Notes: a model not told the origin generated them from the letters alone. Shown: positions 34,511 through 43,770, numbered from the stretch's first letter. The stretch: DNA of 64,000 nucleotides from Tepidicaulis sp002389665 (GCF_965222285.1 NZ_OZ244942.1:2542001-2606000); one strand, 5' to 3'. Translations and numbers: made by a program.

Positions 34511-34779
34511 GAGTTTGCCTGTTTGCTGCGGAGCGGGCGCTGGGCCCTTGCCCGGCGCCGATTCGCCCCCTTCACCGTCTCCACTCCTTATAGGTTTCCA
34601 AGAGTAAACGCCGCGTGAAGAGTCGCAAAGGGCGTTGTTTTGACTTTTCGCAGCCCCATTTCTCACAAACGGCACTAAGGGCACCACTGAGGGCTCGCCC
34701 TTGGCGCGAGCTATGCTAAGCTTTTCAGGCAGAGGCCCGGAAAAAGGCGCGAAACCGGGCATATCGGAGCACGACGCGG

Positions 34780-35760
34780 GTGGATATGGATTTCGACGAT
34801 CTGCCAGACAACAGACCGCCGGAAGGGCAGATGAGCGAGCCCGGGCCCGCCGTGCATCACACCGCAGGGGACCCGGCGGCGTTTGCCCCGCCCTTTGGCG
34901 TTTTACGCCCGCCCCGCCCGCTCATGCCGTTCGTTTTTTCCTCGCCCCATAGCGGGCGCGTCTATCCGCCGGAATTCATCGCTGCCTCCAAGCTCGACCC
35001 GCTAACGCTGCGCCGCTCGGAGGACAGTTTCGTCGAAGAGATTTTTCAGGGCGCCGCCTCGCTCGGCGCGCCGCTGCTGCATGCGCATTTTCCGCGCGCC
35101 TATCTCGATGTGAACCGGGAGCCTTACGAGCTCGACCCGGCGATGTTCGCCGATCCCCTGCCCCCGCATGTCAATTCCCGCTCGCTGAGAGTAGCAGGCG
35201 GGCTCGGCACCGTGGCGCGCATCGTCACCGAGCAGGCGGAAATCTACCGCCAGCCGCTGACCTTTGCGGAAGTCGACCGGCGCATCCGCCTTCTTTACAT
35301 GCCCTTCCACGACACGCTGCGGGACCTTTTGCAAAATGCCTATAGCCATTTCGGCTGCGCCGTTTTGGTAGACTGCCATTCCATGCCCTCCGTCGGCGGG
35401 CCAATGGACGGGGACCAGGGCACGAACCGCCCCGATATCGTGCTGGGGGACCGCTACGGCACTTCCTGCGCGCCGGAGCTGACGGATACGGCGGAGGAGA
35501 TTCTCACCCGCCTCGGCTATTCGGTGATGCGCAACAATCCTTATGCCGGCGGCTTCAACACCGAGCATTACGGGCGCCCGGCCCGCGGCCTTCATGCGCT
35601 GCAGATCGAGATCAACCGCTCGCTTTATATGGATGAAGCGCGCCTGCGCCGGCTGCGGGGCCTGAAACGGCTGCGCGGCGACATGACCACCTTCATGCGC
35701 GAGCTCGGCGCCGCCTCGGCCGATTTCCTGCTCGGCGCGCGCGGGGAAGCCGCCTCCTGA
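34780..35760 (+). CDS. N-formylglutamate amidohydrolase (HutG-like)
   Basis: This 326-residue protein has the family metal-site motifs FVFSSPHSGRVYPPEF, LDVNREPYELDP, VDCHSMPSVGG and LQIEINRSLYMDE. Family members hydrolyse N-formyl-L-glutamate to glutamate and formate in histidine degradation. No other hut gene is nearby. The start is probably the GTG at 34780 (GGAG ten bases upstream); an ATG lies six bases later. It is divergent from cpdR. Confidence 0.88.
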   Translation: MDMDFDDLPDNRPPEGQMSEPGPAVHHTAGDPAAFAPPFGVLRPPRPLMPFVFSSPHSGRVYPPEFIAASKLDPLTLRRSEDSFVEEIFQGAASLGAPLLHAHFPRAYLDVNREPYELDPAMFADPLPPHVNSRSLRVAGGLGTVARIVTEQAEIYRQPLTFAEVDRRIRLLYMPFHDTLRDLLQNAYSHFGCAVLVDCHSMPSVGGPMDGDQGTNRPDIVLGDRYGTSCAPELTDTAEEILTRLGYSVMRNNPYAGGFNTEHYGRPARGLHALQIEINRSLYMDEARLRRLRGLKRLRGDMTTFMRELGAASADFLLGARGEAAS

Positions 35761-35814
35761 CTCCAAAGAACGCTTGAAGAGAGCGCTGATCCCTTCCGAA
35801 CTTGGCCTTCAGGC

Positions 35815-35920
35815 AAAAAAAGGGGCCATGCCGAAACCGGCATGGCCCAAGTCTAGGGAGGAAACGCCCAGGAAGGGCTACGGGGCAGAGGAGCTAGGCT
35901 CAACTCTGCCGCGCTGAGTT
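35815..35920 (-). ncRNA. Candidate small RNA with terminator and anti-Shine-Dalgarno-like loop
   Basis: On the minus strand the transcript would fold as hairpin GGCAGAG/CTCTGCC (35884-35910) with an inner GAGC-CTA-GCTC arm, hairpin GCCC-TTCCT-GGGC (35866-35878), and a single-stranded TTCCTCCCTAG. A terminator follows: GGGCCATGCCG and its complement (35823-35848), an 11-base stem with seven T. TTGAAA with CAATAT/TATGAA upstream is a possible promoter. No open frame explains it. CCUCC-containing RNAs of this shape are common Hfq-type sRNAs in alphaproteobacteria. The family is unassigned. Confidence 0.6.
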
Positions 35921-35924
35921 CATA

Positions 35925-36064
35925 TTGCACTGCAGCGCACAAATTTCAAGAAATTTTTGCTGCACTGCGCATAAATTTCCGAAAAATCGCCCGGCGCCCG
36001 CCGGATTCTGACAAATTTGTGACGGTGTTAGCATTTTTGCACTGCACAATGACCGGCAGTGCGC
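35925..36064. promoter_or_regulatory. Cluster of four GCASTGC palindromes upstream of the sRNA
   Basis: GCACTGC occurs at 35927, 35962 and 36039, and its complement GCAGTGC at 36056, inside AT-rich DNA. The first copy sits in the possible promoter spacer of the minus-strand sRNA. The TGC-rich palindromic pattern resembles sites described for PHB-type regulators (PhaR), but this is only a resemblance. The rest of the 460-base gap holds no gene that I can support. Confidence 0.5.
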
Positions 36065-36220
36065 CAATACCCCTTCCCGAAGTAAGACATTTTTCCGGCC
36101 CCGCAACGCCCCGATAAGGGCCGGTTAACCGCATTCTGCGACACTTCTTCTTTGAACGGGCCCTTGGGCCGCAATCCACTGCCCCCGCACAGCCAGGCGG
36201 GGAAACAGGCGGAAGGCAGG

Positions 36221-37126
36221 ATGAAGAAAGCACTCGTCACCTCGCTGCTTTGCATGGCCATCGCAAGCTTTGCGCATTCCGCGCGGGCGGATACCGGCGC
36301 GCTTTTGCAGAAGCTCGACAGCGACTGGTCGCAGTGCCGCTATGCAGCTCAGCAGATGGAGCGCATGAGCGGCATTCCCAAAGGCCTTCTCACCTCCATT
36401 TCCATGGTCGAAACCGGCCGCCGCGCGCCCGGCGGCAAGGTCGAGCCCTGGCCCTGGACCATCAATGTGGAAGGGCGCGGCTATTATTATGCCAGCAAGG
36501 CAGAGGCGATCCGCGCCGTGCGCCGGCTCATGGCCGCAGGCTCGCGCAGCATCGATGTGGGCTGCATGCAGGTCAATCTGCGCTTTCACCCGCGCGCCTT
36601 CACCAGCCTTGAAGAAGCCTTCGACCCGGATGCGAATGTTGCTTATGCCGCTTCTTTCCTCTCGGATCTGCAATCGCGCTCGGGTTCCTGGGATAAGGCG
36701 GCCGGGCACTATCATTCCTATTCGCCGCATCTCAATCAGAAATACAGCGCCCGCATCCAGAAAGTCTGGGCGAGCGAGAAAACCCGCGCGCCCCTGGAAG
36801 ACCCGCGCTTTGACGTGCTGCGCCGCGCCGTTCCCGGCATTGCGGCAAGCGAAGAAAAGGGGCCTGCCACCGCTTCCAGCGAGCCTGAAATGCAGGCACC
36901 CGACGCGGTCCGGCCGGAGCTGCGCATCATTCTGCGCGCCTCCCTTACTCCGGACCATGACGAGAAAGCTGCACCCGGCCCCGCCAAAACGCGCAATACC
37001 GTGACCGTTGCCATGCGCCCTGCGCCGCAGGTTCTTGGCACCGCGGCCTCTATCGTGCGGCAGGAGCCCGAACGGCCCGCTCCGCAGGTGATTTATCCGG
37101 CCAATGCCCGTGTCGCGATGCGCTAA
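36221..37126 (+). CDS. Lytic transglycosylase (SLT domain), exported
   Basis: The start is at the ATG at 36221, giving 301 residues. The signal peptide MKKALVTSLLCMAIASFAHS ends near ARA-D. The SLT-type lysozyme domain spans about residues 30-190: catalytic Glu64 in SMVETGRRAP, then IDVGCMQVNLRFHPRAF and AAGHYHSYSPHLNQKY. A Pro/Ala-rich C-terminal tail follows. It cleaves peptidoglycan glycan strands in the periplasm. No T4SS or flagellar gene lies nearby to assign a partner. Confidence 0.9.
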   Translation: MKKALVTSLLCMAIASFAHSARADTGALLQKLDSDWSQCRYAAQQMERMSGIPKGLLTSISMVETGRRAPGGKVEPWPWTINVEGRGYYYASKAEAIRAVRRLMAAGSRSIDVGCMQVNLRFHPRAFTSLEEAFDPDANVAYAASFLSDLQSRSGSWDKAAGHYHSYSPHLNQKYSARIQKVWASEKTRAPLEDPRFDVLRRAVPGIAASEEKGPATASSEPEMQAPDAVRPELRIILRASLTPDHDEKAAPGPAKTRNTVTVAMRPAPQVLGTAASIVRQEPERPAPQVIYPANARVAMR

Positions 37127-37287
37127 CGCTCTGCCCGTCACGAGCACCCGCACCGGCAGCACTGGCCAGTCTTAAAACGGCAAAAAGATTGGGGCATTGT
37201 GCCAAGCTGCCAATTCCTTGATGCTGAGGGGAATGCTGAGAGCCGCCCCAGCGGAGCGGCGAAACATCTGGCACGGAGCAAAGCGGC

Positions 37288-38850
37288 ATGGAACAGCTTT
37301 TCAGCTGGATAAATGCGCCGTTGATCGTGGAATCGCTGAATGTGATGGCCGGACTTTTCGTCCTTGCCGTCGGCTTCGGCGTCTTTTCCGTGATCGTTCT
37401 TTACATCGCCGACCGCACTCAGACGACACACGCCATCAGGCGCAACTATCCCGTTATCGGGCGCTTCCGCTATCTGTTCGAAAATCTGGGCGAGTATTTC
37501 CGGCAATATTTCTTCGCCATGGACCGCGAGGAAATGCCCTTCAACCGCGCGCAGCGGGCCTGGGTCTACCGCGCCGCCAAAGAAGTAGACACGACCGTCG
37601 CCTTCGGCTCGACCCGCGATTTGCGCCCCGCCGGCACGATTTCCTTCGTCAACACCGCCTTTCCGACACTCGATGCGGATGCGGCCAGCCCCTCACCCAT
37701 GGTGATCGGCCCCTATTGCCGGCATCCATTCGAGGCCCGCTCCTTTTTCAATGTTTCGGGCCTGAGCTACGGGGCAATTTCGAAACCGGCCGTGCGCGCC
37801 CTTTCTCTCGGCGCCGCCCGCGCCGGCTGCTGGCTCAACACGGGTGAAGGCGGGCTGTCTTCCTTCCATCTGGAAGGGGGCGGTGACATCGTCTTTCAGA
37901 TCGGCACCGCCAAATACGGCGTGCGCGACCGGGAAGGCAAGATGAGCGATGAAAAGCTTGAAGCGCTTGCCGCGCATGAGAACGTGCGCATGTTCGAGGT
38001 GAAGCTGTCGCAAGGCGCCAAACCCGGCAAGGGCGGCATCCTGCCCGGCCCGAAAGTTTCCGCCGAGATCGCCGCCATCCGCGGCATTGCCGAAGGTCAG
38101 GACTCGGTCAGCCCCAACCGGCATCCGGAGATCGACGATCTGGACGATCTTCTCGACATGCTCTCCCATATCCGCGAGGTGACGGGCAAGCCCGTCGGCT
38201 TCAAGCTCGTGCTGGGGGACGGGGCCTGGCTCGACACGCTGTTCACAGCCATCGGCGAGCGGCCCATCGAGGAAGCACCGGATTTCATTACTCTCGACAG
38301 CGCCGATGGCGGCACGGGGGCGGCCCCGCAGCCGCTGATCGATTATATGGGCATGCCGATCTGGGAAAGCCTGCCGCTGCTTGTCGATGCGCGCAATGCC
38401 CATGGCTTTGAAGACCGAATCCGCATCATCGCGTCGGGCAAGCTCATCAATCCGGGCGATGTGGCCTGGGCGCTCTGCGTGGGCGCGGATTTCGTCAATT
38501 GCGCGCGCGGCTTCATGTTCGCGCTTGGCTGCATTCAAGCGCTTCAATGCAACAAGAACACCTGCCCGACCGGCGTGACGACCCATGACAAACGCCTGCA
38601 GCGCGGCCTGAACGTGCCGGACAAGTCCGCCCGTGTGCATCACTATCACGACAAGGTGGTCAACGAGGTTTGCATGATCGCCCATTCCTGCGGGCTGCCC
38701 GAGCCGCGCCTCCTGCGCCGTCGCCATGCGCGCATCACGACGGCAAGCGGCATTTCGCTGCCGCTGAGCGAATATTACGAGCGCTGGAAGAAGGGCGAGG
38801 AACCGGCGCTCGACGCCCGCCCCAGCACGAAATTGCGGGTGCATCAGTAA
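37288..38850 (+). CDS. FMN-binding glutamate synthase family protein
   Basis: This 520-residue protein begins with a hydrophobic helix (residues about 13-38), then a glutamate-synthase central/FMN domain: FKLVLGDGAWLDTLF, ITLDSADGGTGAAPQPL, IIASGKLINPGDVAWAL, and the cysteine segment CNKNTCPTGVTTHD near the FMN/Fe-S site. Unlike true GltB, it has no amidotransferase domain. Its enzymatic role is not established. The N-terminal helix suggests membrane association. A real gltB starts at 62287. Confidence 0.87.
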   Translation: MEQLFSWINAPLIVESLNVMAGLFVLAVGFGVFSVIVLYIADRTQTTHAIRRNYPVIGRFRYLFENLGEYFRQYFFAMDREEMPFNRAQRAWVYRAAKEVDTTVAFGSTRDLRPAGTISFVNTAFPTLDADAASPSPMVIGPYCRHPFEARSFFNVSGLSYGAISKPAVRALSLGAARAGCWLNTGEGGLSSFHLEGGGDIVFQIGTAKYGVRDREGKMSDEKLEALAAHENVRMFEVKLSQGAKPGKGGILPGPKVSAEIAAIRGIAEGQDSVSPNRHPEIDDLDDLLDMLSHIREVTGKPVGFKLVLGDGAWLDTLFTAIGERPIEEAPDFITLDSADGGTGAAPQPLIDYMGMPIWESLPLLVDARNAHGFEDRIRIIASGKLINPGDVAWALCVGADFVNCARGFMFALGCIQALQCNKNTCPTGVTTHDKRLQRGLNVPDKSARVHHYHDKVVNEVCMIAHSCGLPEPRLLRRRHARITTASGISLPLSEYYERWKKGEEPALDARPSTKLRVHQ

Positions 38851-38868
38851 ACACGCTATGATCGGGCT

Positions 38869-39618
38869 ATGCTGAACCGCCCGAAAGCCATTCTCTTCGA
38901 TCTCGACGACACGCTCATCTCCGCTTATGCGGACCCGGGGCCCGTCTGGCAGGCGCTTTTGAGCGAGCATGCCGAGGCGCTTTCCCCGCACGATCCTGAG
39001 GAATTGACCGCCCATGTCGGCGCTTATGCCGCGGAGTTCTGGTCGGACCCGGCCCGGCATAAAACCTGGCGGCTGAAACTTTACGACGCGCGGCGCGAGA
39101 TTATCCGCGGGGCCTTCGAGCGGATGGATATTCTCAAAGGCGATCCGCGCCTTGCCCTTATCGCCAATGATATTGCCGACCGCTATTCGGCCCGGCGCGA
39201 TGAAGCTATGACGCTTTTCCCCGACAGCCATGCGCTGCTCGATCATTTGAAAGAAAAAGGCATCAAGCTCGCGCTCATCACCAATGGGGAAGCGGCAATG
39301 CAGCGCGCCAAGGTGGAGCGTTTCGAGCTCACCCACCGGTTCGATCATATCCAGATCGAAGGGGAAGTCGGCTTCGGCAAACCGGAAGAAGAAGCCTATC
39401 ACCATGCTCTCGGCGCGCTTGACGTGCGCGCGGAAGAGACCTGGATGGTGGGTGATAATTACGAATGGGAAGTCATAGCGCCCGCCGCGCTTGGCCTCAC
39501 CACCATCTGGCATAACAGCCACAAGGCCGCGCCGCCCGAAGGCAAGCCCGCGCCCCACCACACGCTGGAAGACTTGAGCGGCTTCTGGCCGCTTCTCGAA
39601 CAAACCGGCCTTGCCTGA
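38869..39618 (+). CDS. HAD-superfamily hydrolase
   Basis: This 249-residue protein has DxD motif I LFDLDDTLIS, motif II in LITNGEAAMQ, Lys in VGFGKPEEEAYHHAL and motif IV MVGDNYEWEV, so all catalytic positions are present. A helical cap follows motif I. It resembles the YjjG/2-haloacid-type branch and probably dephosphorylates small metabolites. It follows the FMN protein by 18 bases and may be co-transcribed with it. Confidence 0.9.
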   Translation: MLNRPKAILFDLDDTLISAYADPGPVWQALLSEHAEALSPHDPEELTAHVGAYAAEFWSDPARHKTWRLKLYDARREIIRGAFERMDILKGDPRLALIANDIADRYSARRDEAMTLFPDSHALLDHLKEKGIKLALITNGEAAMQRAKVERFELTHRFDHIQIEGEVGFGKPEEEAYHHALGALDVRAEETWMVGDNYEWEVIAPAALGLTTIWHNSHKAAPPEGKPAPHHTLEDLSGFWPLLEQTGLA

Positions 39619-39624
39619 GCGGGA

Positions 39625-40515
39625 CTAACGCCCTGCCGCCGGCATGACGAGCCTGAGGAAGCGCGTGCCTTGCGTGACCGTGCGCGGCAGATACCCCCGC
39701 TCATCCCCATCGACCTCGACAGGCACCCCTTCCGGCCCCAGAAAATCGATATGGCGCGCGCGCCGCACAGTCACGGATTTTAGTTTCCCGGCGCGGCCGA
39801 GCCCGAGCGCCAGCAAATAGCCGGCAAAAGCAAACCGCCCCGGTTTACGGAATAAAAAGACATCGAGCCCCGGCCAGGTGATGTCGGCCTCCGGGGCGAG
39901 CACGAAGTTGCCCGCATAATGGCGCGCATTGGTGACGACCGCCCAAGCCGCCTTTTCACGCCGCCCATCGACGATCAGATCAAGCGGGGCGCCCGGCCCC
40001 CGCAGCCATTCGCAAAGGCCGGCCCAGACAAAGGCGCCCTTGCCGAAGCGCCGCTTGAAGCGCGGATTTATGCCATGGACGATGCGCCCGTCGAACCCGG
40101 CGCCGACCATGAGAAGAAACAGATCACCGTCAATATCCCCCGTGCCGATGAGCCGCGCCTCCCCGAAAAGCAGCATATCGGCCACCGCCCGCGCCTTGGT
40201 CTTAAGACCGATCTCGATGGCCAGCACATTGGCCGTGCCGAGCGGGATGATACCCATGGGCGTGCCGAAGCCGAGAAGCCCGCGCGCCACTTCGTTGATC
40301 GTGCCGTCGCCGCCCGCCGCCACCACGACGTCCGCCTGCCCGCTTGAGGCGGCTCTATAGGCCAGCACGGTGGCATGCCCCGGACCGTTCGTTTCCTCCA
40401 CACTCACGGCCGCGCCGTCCTTTTTTAAAAGCGCCGTCACATATTCGAAAAGCCCGCCATGGCGCGAGCCGGCAGCGGGATTAACCACGATATGGATGGA
40501 CTTTCGCCGCGACAT
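39625..40515 (-). CDS. Diacylglycerol-kinase-family lipid kinase
   Basis: From the ATG at 40515 (a GTG nine bases upstream is also in frame) this is a 296-residue protein. It carries the DAGK catalytic motifs VNPAAGSRHGG and AAGGDGTINEVARGLLG, and the C-terminal YegS/BmrU-type beta-sandwich. It phosphorylates a lipid alcohol such as diacylglycerol or a sphingoid base. The natural lipid is unknown. It is convergent with the HAD gene, and its neighbour in the other direction is an LpxH-like enzyme, so the setting is lipid metabolism. Confidence 0.9.
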   Translation of the reverse strand: MSRRKSIHIVVNPAAGSRHGGLFEYVTALLKKDGAAVSVEETNGPGHATVLAYRAASSGQADVVVAAGGDGTINEVARGLLGFGTPMGIIPLGTANVLAIEIGLKTKARAVADMLLFGEARLIGTGDIDGDLFLLMVGAGFDGRIVHGINPRFKRRFGKGAFVWAGLCEWLRGPGAPLDLIVDGRREKAAWAVVTNARHYAGNFVLAPEADITWPGLDVFLFRKPGRFAFAGYLLALGLGRAGKLKSVTVRRARHIDFLGPEGVPVEVDGDERGYLPRTVTQGTRFLRLVMPAAGR

Positions 40516-40661
40516 GCTCCGCACCCGGATTGAAAGCTACACAAATGTCTCACGCATCCGACACAAAATAGTCACGCCCAAATCCGACCATAGCCTTATC
40601 GAATCGGGCAGCGCCTGGCGCGGGACCCGGTCATCATATCGACTGGATATATGACGCGGCT

Positions 40662-41774
40662 ATGACACTTCTCGACACGGCTTCCTGGGGCGCGGCATTG
40701 AAATTCCGCCGGACATCCGGCGCAGATAGCAGACAAGCGCCGAAAACGAAATCCGTTTCCCCGCGCATCGGGCGCTCCCGCCGCCCCTCGGCGCCTGAAG
40801 GGAAATTACCCGTGCCCGCAAGCCCGCCCGGCCTTCCCGCGCCAATAACAGACCCTGCGGCAGATCCGGCGGCGGAGCCTGCGCCAAAAAAGAAACTCCG
40901 CGCCGCCCGCACCCGCGTCGGGCGCGGGACGATCCACGAAAAACTCTATAACAGCCCTCGCCCGAAAAAGACGAAGAAGCACCGCACGCTTTTCCTCTCC
41001 GACATTCACCTCGGCACGCCGGGCTGCAAGGCGGACCTCCTCTACGACTTCCTGCGCAACAATGACGCCGAAACGATCTATCTCGTCGGGGACATTATCG
41101 ACGGCTGGCGGATCAAGCGTTCCTGGTACTGGAATGAGAGCCACAACGCCGTGGTGCAGGAGCTGCTGAGAAAGGCGCGCAAGGGCACGAACGTCATTTA
41201 CGTGCCCGGCAATCACGACGAGGCGCTGCGCGATTATACGGGTCTCAATTTCGGCGGCATCGACATGGTCGGCGAAGCGCTGCACGAAACCGCGGATGGA
41301 CGCACGTTCCTGATCATTCACGGCGATCAGTTCGACAGTGTGGTGCGCTATGCAACCTGGCTCGCGCATCTGGGCGACCGGGCCTACACGGTGGCCCTCG
41401 CGCTCAACACATGGCTGCATGATGTGCGCCGTCTCTTTGGCCTGCCTTACTGGTCGCTCTCTGCTTACCTGAAACACAAAGTGAAAAACGCGGTCGAATA
41501 TATCTCCCGCTTCGAAACCGCCGTTGCCCGCGCCGCCCGCGAGCGCGGCGTCGACGGGGTGATTTGCGGGCATATTCACTTTGCCGAGATCCGCGAGATC
41601 GACGGCGTGCTTTACTGCAATGACGGCGACTGGGTGGAAAGCTGCACGGCCATGTCCGAGGACGAAAGCGGCCAGCTCAGCATCATCCGCTGGCATCACT
41701 TCTCCTGGGAAATGCAGCCCGAGCTCATCGAGCCGGAAGCGCGCAGCGCCCCGCCCGTCCTTGATGCCGCCTGA
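40662..41774 (+). CDS. UDP-2,3-diacylglucosamine diphosphatase-like metallophosphoesterase
   Basis: The calcineurin-like core has all metal motifs: FLSDIHLG (Asp114, His116), VGDIIDGW, YVPGNHDE, IIHGDQFD and ICGHIH. The family includes LpxH, which releases UMP in lipid A synthesis, and related phosphoesterases. The first 105 residues are a Pro/Ala/Lys-rich extension, unusual for a roughly 270-residue family. A GTG at 40812, with AAGGG upstream, is an alternative start that would shorten it. A glycosyltransferase follows within 26 bases, as often seen for this pair. Confidence 0.87.
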   Translation: MTLLDTASWGAALKFRRTSGADSRQAPKTKSVSPRIGRSRRPSAPEGKLPVPASPPGLPAPITDPAADPAAEPAPKKKLRAARTRVGRGTIHEKLYNSPRPKKTKKHRTLFLSDIHLGTPGCKADLLYDFLRNNDAETIYLVGDIIDGWRIKRSWYWNESHNAVVQELLRKARKGTNVIYVPGNHDEALRDYTGLNFGGIDMVGEALHETADGRTFLIIHGDQFDSVVRYATWLAHLGDRAYTVALALNTWLHDVRRLFGLPYWSLSAYLKHKVKNAVEYISRFETAVARAARERGVDGVICGHIHFAEIREIDGVLYCNDGDWVESCTAMSEDESGQLSIIRWHHFSWEMQPELIEPEARSAPPVLDAA

Positions 41775-41799
41775 CACTCTTTTGAAAACGGAACATCCC

Positions 41800-42951
41800 A
41801 TGGCCTCTTCCGCGCCGCGCCACACTAGCCAGAAAGCGGCCCCAAGAATGGGCGATCAGGCAGGCCGTCCCCTTCACATCGTCATCGTAACCGACGCCGC
41901 CCCGCCGCAAGTGAACGGCGTCGTGCGCACCTTGCGCCAGACAAGCGAAGAACTGCAGCGGCTCGGCCATAAGGTGGATACTGTCACGCCGGAAGATTTC
42001 CGCACCGTGCCGCTGCCGAGTTACAAGGAAATCCGCATCGCGCTGCGCCCCTATCCGCGCATTGCCCGCTTCCTCGACCGGGAAAAGCCCGACGCCATTC
42101 ACATCGCCACCGAAGGCCCGCTCGGCCATGCCGCCCGGCGCTATTGCTTGTCGCGCGGCCTGCCCTTCACCACCTCCTTCCACACGCGCTTTCCCGAATA
42201 TCTGCACGCGCGCACCCGCTTTCCCCAAAGCTGGTCATATGCCTATGTGCGCCGCTTCCACGCACCCTCTAGCTCCGTCATGGTGGCAACACCGACCTTG
42301 CGCCAGGAACTGGAAGAGCGCGGCTTCACGAATTTGAAGCTGTGGTCGCGCGGCGTCGACACAGAGCTTTTCCGGCCGCGCCCGGAGCTGAGAGAAGGGG
42401 AGCAAGAACAAAAAAGCCCGCTCTGGCTCTATGTCGGGCGCGTGGCGGTTGAAAAGAACATCGATGCCTTTCTGGAAACGGACCTGCCCGGCACGAAAAT
42501 GGTGGTGGGAGATGGGCCGCGGCTCGAGCATCTGAAAAAGAAATTCCGGGATGTCGCCTTCACCGGCGCGCTTTTCGGCGACAAGCTGGCCGAAGCCTTT
42601 GCCCGCGCCGATTGTTTCGTCTTTCCCTCAAGAACGGACACATTCGGCCTCGTCCTTGTCGAAGCGCTGGCAAGCGGCACGCCCGTTGCCGCCTATCCGG
42701 TGCAAGGCCCCATCGACATCATCACCGACCCGGCAACAGGCTGCTTGAATGAAGATTTGCGCACCGCCTGTCTTACCGCCCTTGAGAAAGGTGATCGCGA
42801 GGCCTGCCGCACCCACGCGCTTTCTTATTCGTGGGAGGCCTGTACAAGGCAGTTTCTCTCCAATCTGGTGCTGATCGACCGGGAGCGCGAGGCCGGTTCC
42901 GGCACGCTTGAAAGCGCGGCAGTACAAGCAAAAGCGCCCGTCCCCGCCTAA
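41800..42951 (+). CDS. Glycosyltransferase family 1/4-like
   Basis: From the ATG at 41800 this is a 383-residue GT-B fold protein. It has the N-terminal VIVTDAAPPQVNGVVRTLRQ with the glycine-rich acceptor loop, DAIHIATEGPLG, and the C-terminal donor-binding region (LWLYVGRVAVEKNID, CFVFPSRTDTFGLVLVEALA, with the E-x7-E pattern). It resembles enzymes that transfer sugars to diacylglycerol or lipid carriers. Pairing with the LpxH-like gene suggests envelope glycolipid synthesis. An alternate ATG at 41764 overlaps the upstream stop. Confidence 0.9.
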   Translation: MASSAPRHTSQKAAPRMGDQAGRPLHIVIVTDAAPPQVNGVVRTLRQTSEELQRLGHKVDTVTPEDFRTVPLPSYKEIRIALRPYPRIARFLDREKPDAIHIATEGPLGHAARRYCLSRGLPFTTSFHTRFPEYLHARTRFPQSWSYAYVRRFHAPSSSVMVATPTLRQELEERGFTNLKLWSRGVDTELFRPRPELREGEQEQKSPLWLYVGRVAVEKNIDAFLETDLPGTKMVVGDGPRLEHLKKKFRDVAFTGALFGDKLAEAFARADCFVFPSRTDTFGLVLVEALASGTPVAAYPVQGPIDIITDPATGCLNEDLRTACLTALEKGDREACRTHALSYSWEACTRQFLSNLVLIDREREAGSGTLESAAVQAKAPVPA

Positions 42952-43072
42952 AAGCCTTCTCTCAGCGCCCGGCGCGGCTATCTATTTGAGACGCACTATC
43001 AGGAACGTGATCGCATTTGCCGGCACGGCTGATAGACTTGCGCCGTCACGCCATAACCGGGAGAGAGGAAAC

Positions 43073-43660
43073 ATGAACAGCTATCTGGCACGTATTGCGC
43101 TCACCGCAAGCCTTGGCGCGGGCCTTGCCTTCGCCGCGCCGGCCATGGCCGCCACCTACAAGATCGATTCCAGCCATGTGCATACCGCCTTCGAGGTGAA
43201 CCATCTGGGCTTTTCCACCACGATGGGCCAGTTCGACGATGTGAGCGGCACGATCGAGTTCGATGAGGAAAACCCGGCAGCCAGTTCTGTGGAAGTCACG
43301 ATCCAGACCGCCAGCGTCGATACCGGCCATAAAGAGCGGGACGAGCATCTGCGCAAGGCCGATTTCTTCGATGTGGAAAATCACCCCACCATGACGTTCA
43401 AATCGACCGCCATCGAGATGACGGGCGAGGACACGGCGAAAATCACCGGCGATCTGACCCTTCTGGGCGTCACCAAACCCGTGGTGCTCGATGCCAAGCT
43501 GAACAAGAAGGGCGAGCATCCCTTCGATGCCTCGCGCTATGTGGCCGGTTTCGCCGCCACGACGACCATCGACCGGACAGCTTTCGGCATGGATTACGCG
43601 GCGCCCGCCATCGGCAAGGAAATTAAGATTTCCATCGCAGCCGAGGCTATCCGCCAATAA
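43073..43660 (+). CDS. YceI family periplasmic protein
   Basis: From the ATG at 43073, with GAGAGAGGAA upstream, this is a 195-residue protein. A signal peptide (about 1-27, ending PAMAA) is followed by a YceI lipocalin-like barrel: TYKIDSSHVHTAFEVNHLGF, DVSGTIEFDE, VSVDTGHKERDEHLRKADFF-type segments and a C-terminal KISIAAEAI strand. The family binds isoprenoid quinones or other hydrophobic molecules in the periplasm. The role here is not defined. Confidence 0.93.
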   Translation: MNSYLARIALTASLGAGLAFAAPAMAATYKIDSSHVHTAFEVNHLGFSTTMGQFDDVSGTIEFDEENPAASSVEVTIQTASVDTGHKERDEHLRKADFFDVENHPTMTFKSTAIEMTGEDTAKITGDLTLLGVTKPVVLDAKLNKKGEHPFDASRYVAGFAATTTIDRTAFGMDYAAPAIGKEIKISIAAEAIRQ

Positions 43661-43726
43661 TCGGAGCTTCGGCCATCCGGCCCGGCACCCGGCCCTGCCC
43701 CGCAAAGCCCTGAGACAAATGGGCAC

Positions 43727-43755
43727 TTGAGGCGGCAGGCCCCGGGGGATATAAC
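43727..43755 (+). promoter_or_regulatory. Sigma70-type promoter of typA
   Basis: TTGAGG (43727) and TATAAC (43750) are separated by 17 bases. Transcription would begin just before the hairpin at 43771, about 65 bases ahead of the typA ATG. Confidence 0.6.
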
Positions 43756-43770
43756 GCCCGCAAGCTTTCG

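Noticed and set aside
37693..39603. A 636-codon minus-strand open frame
   Set aside because: It runs antisense through the FMN protein and HAD genes, shows no domain and has biased composition.
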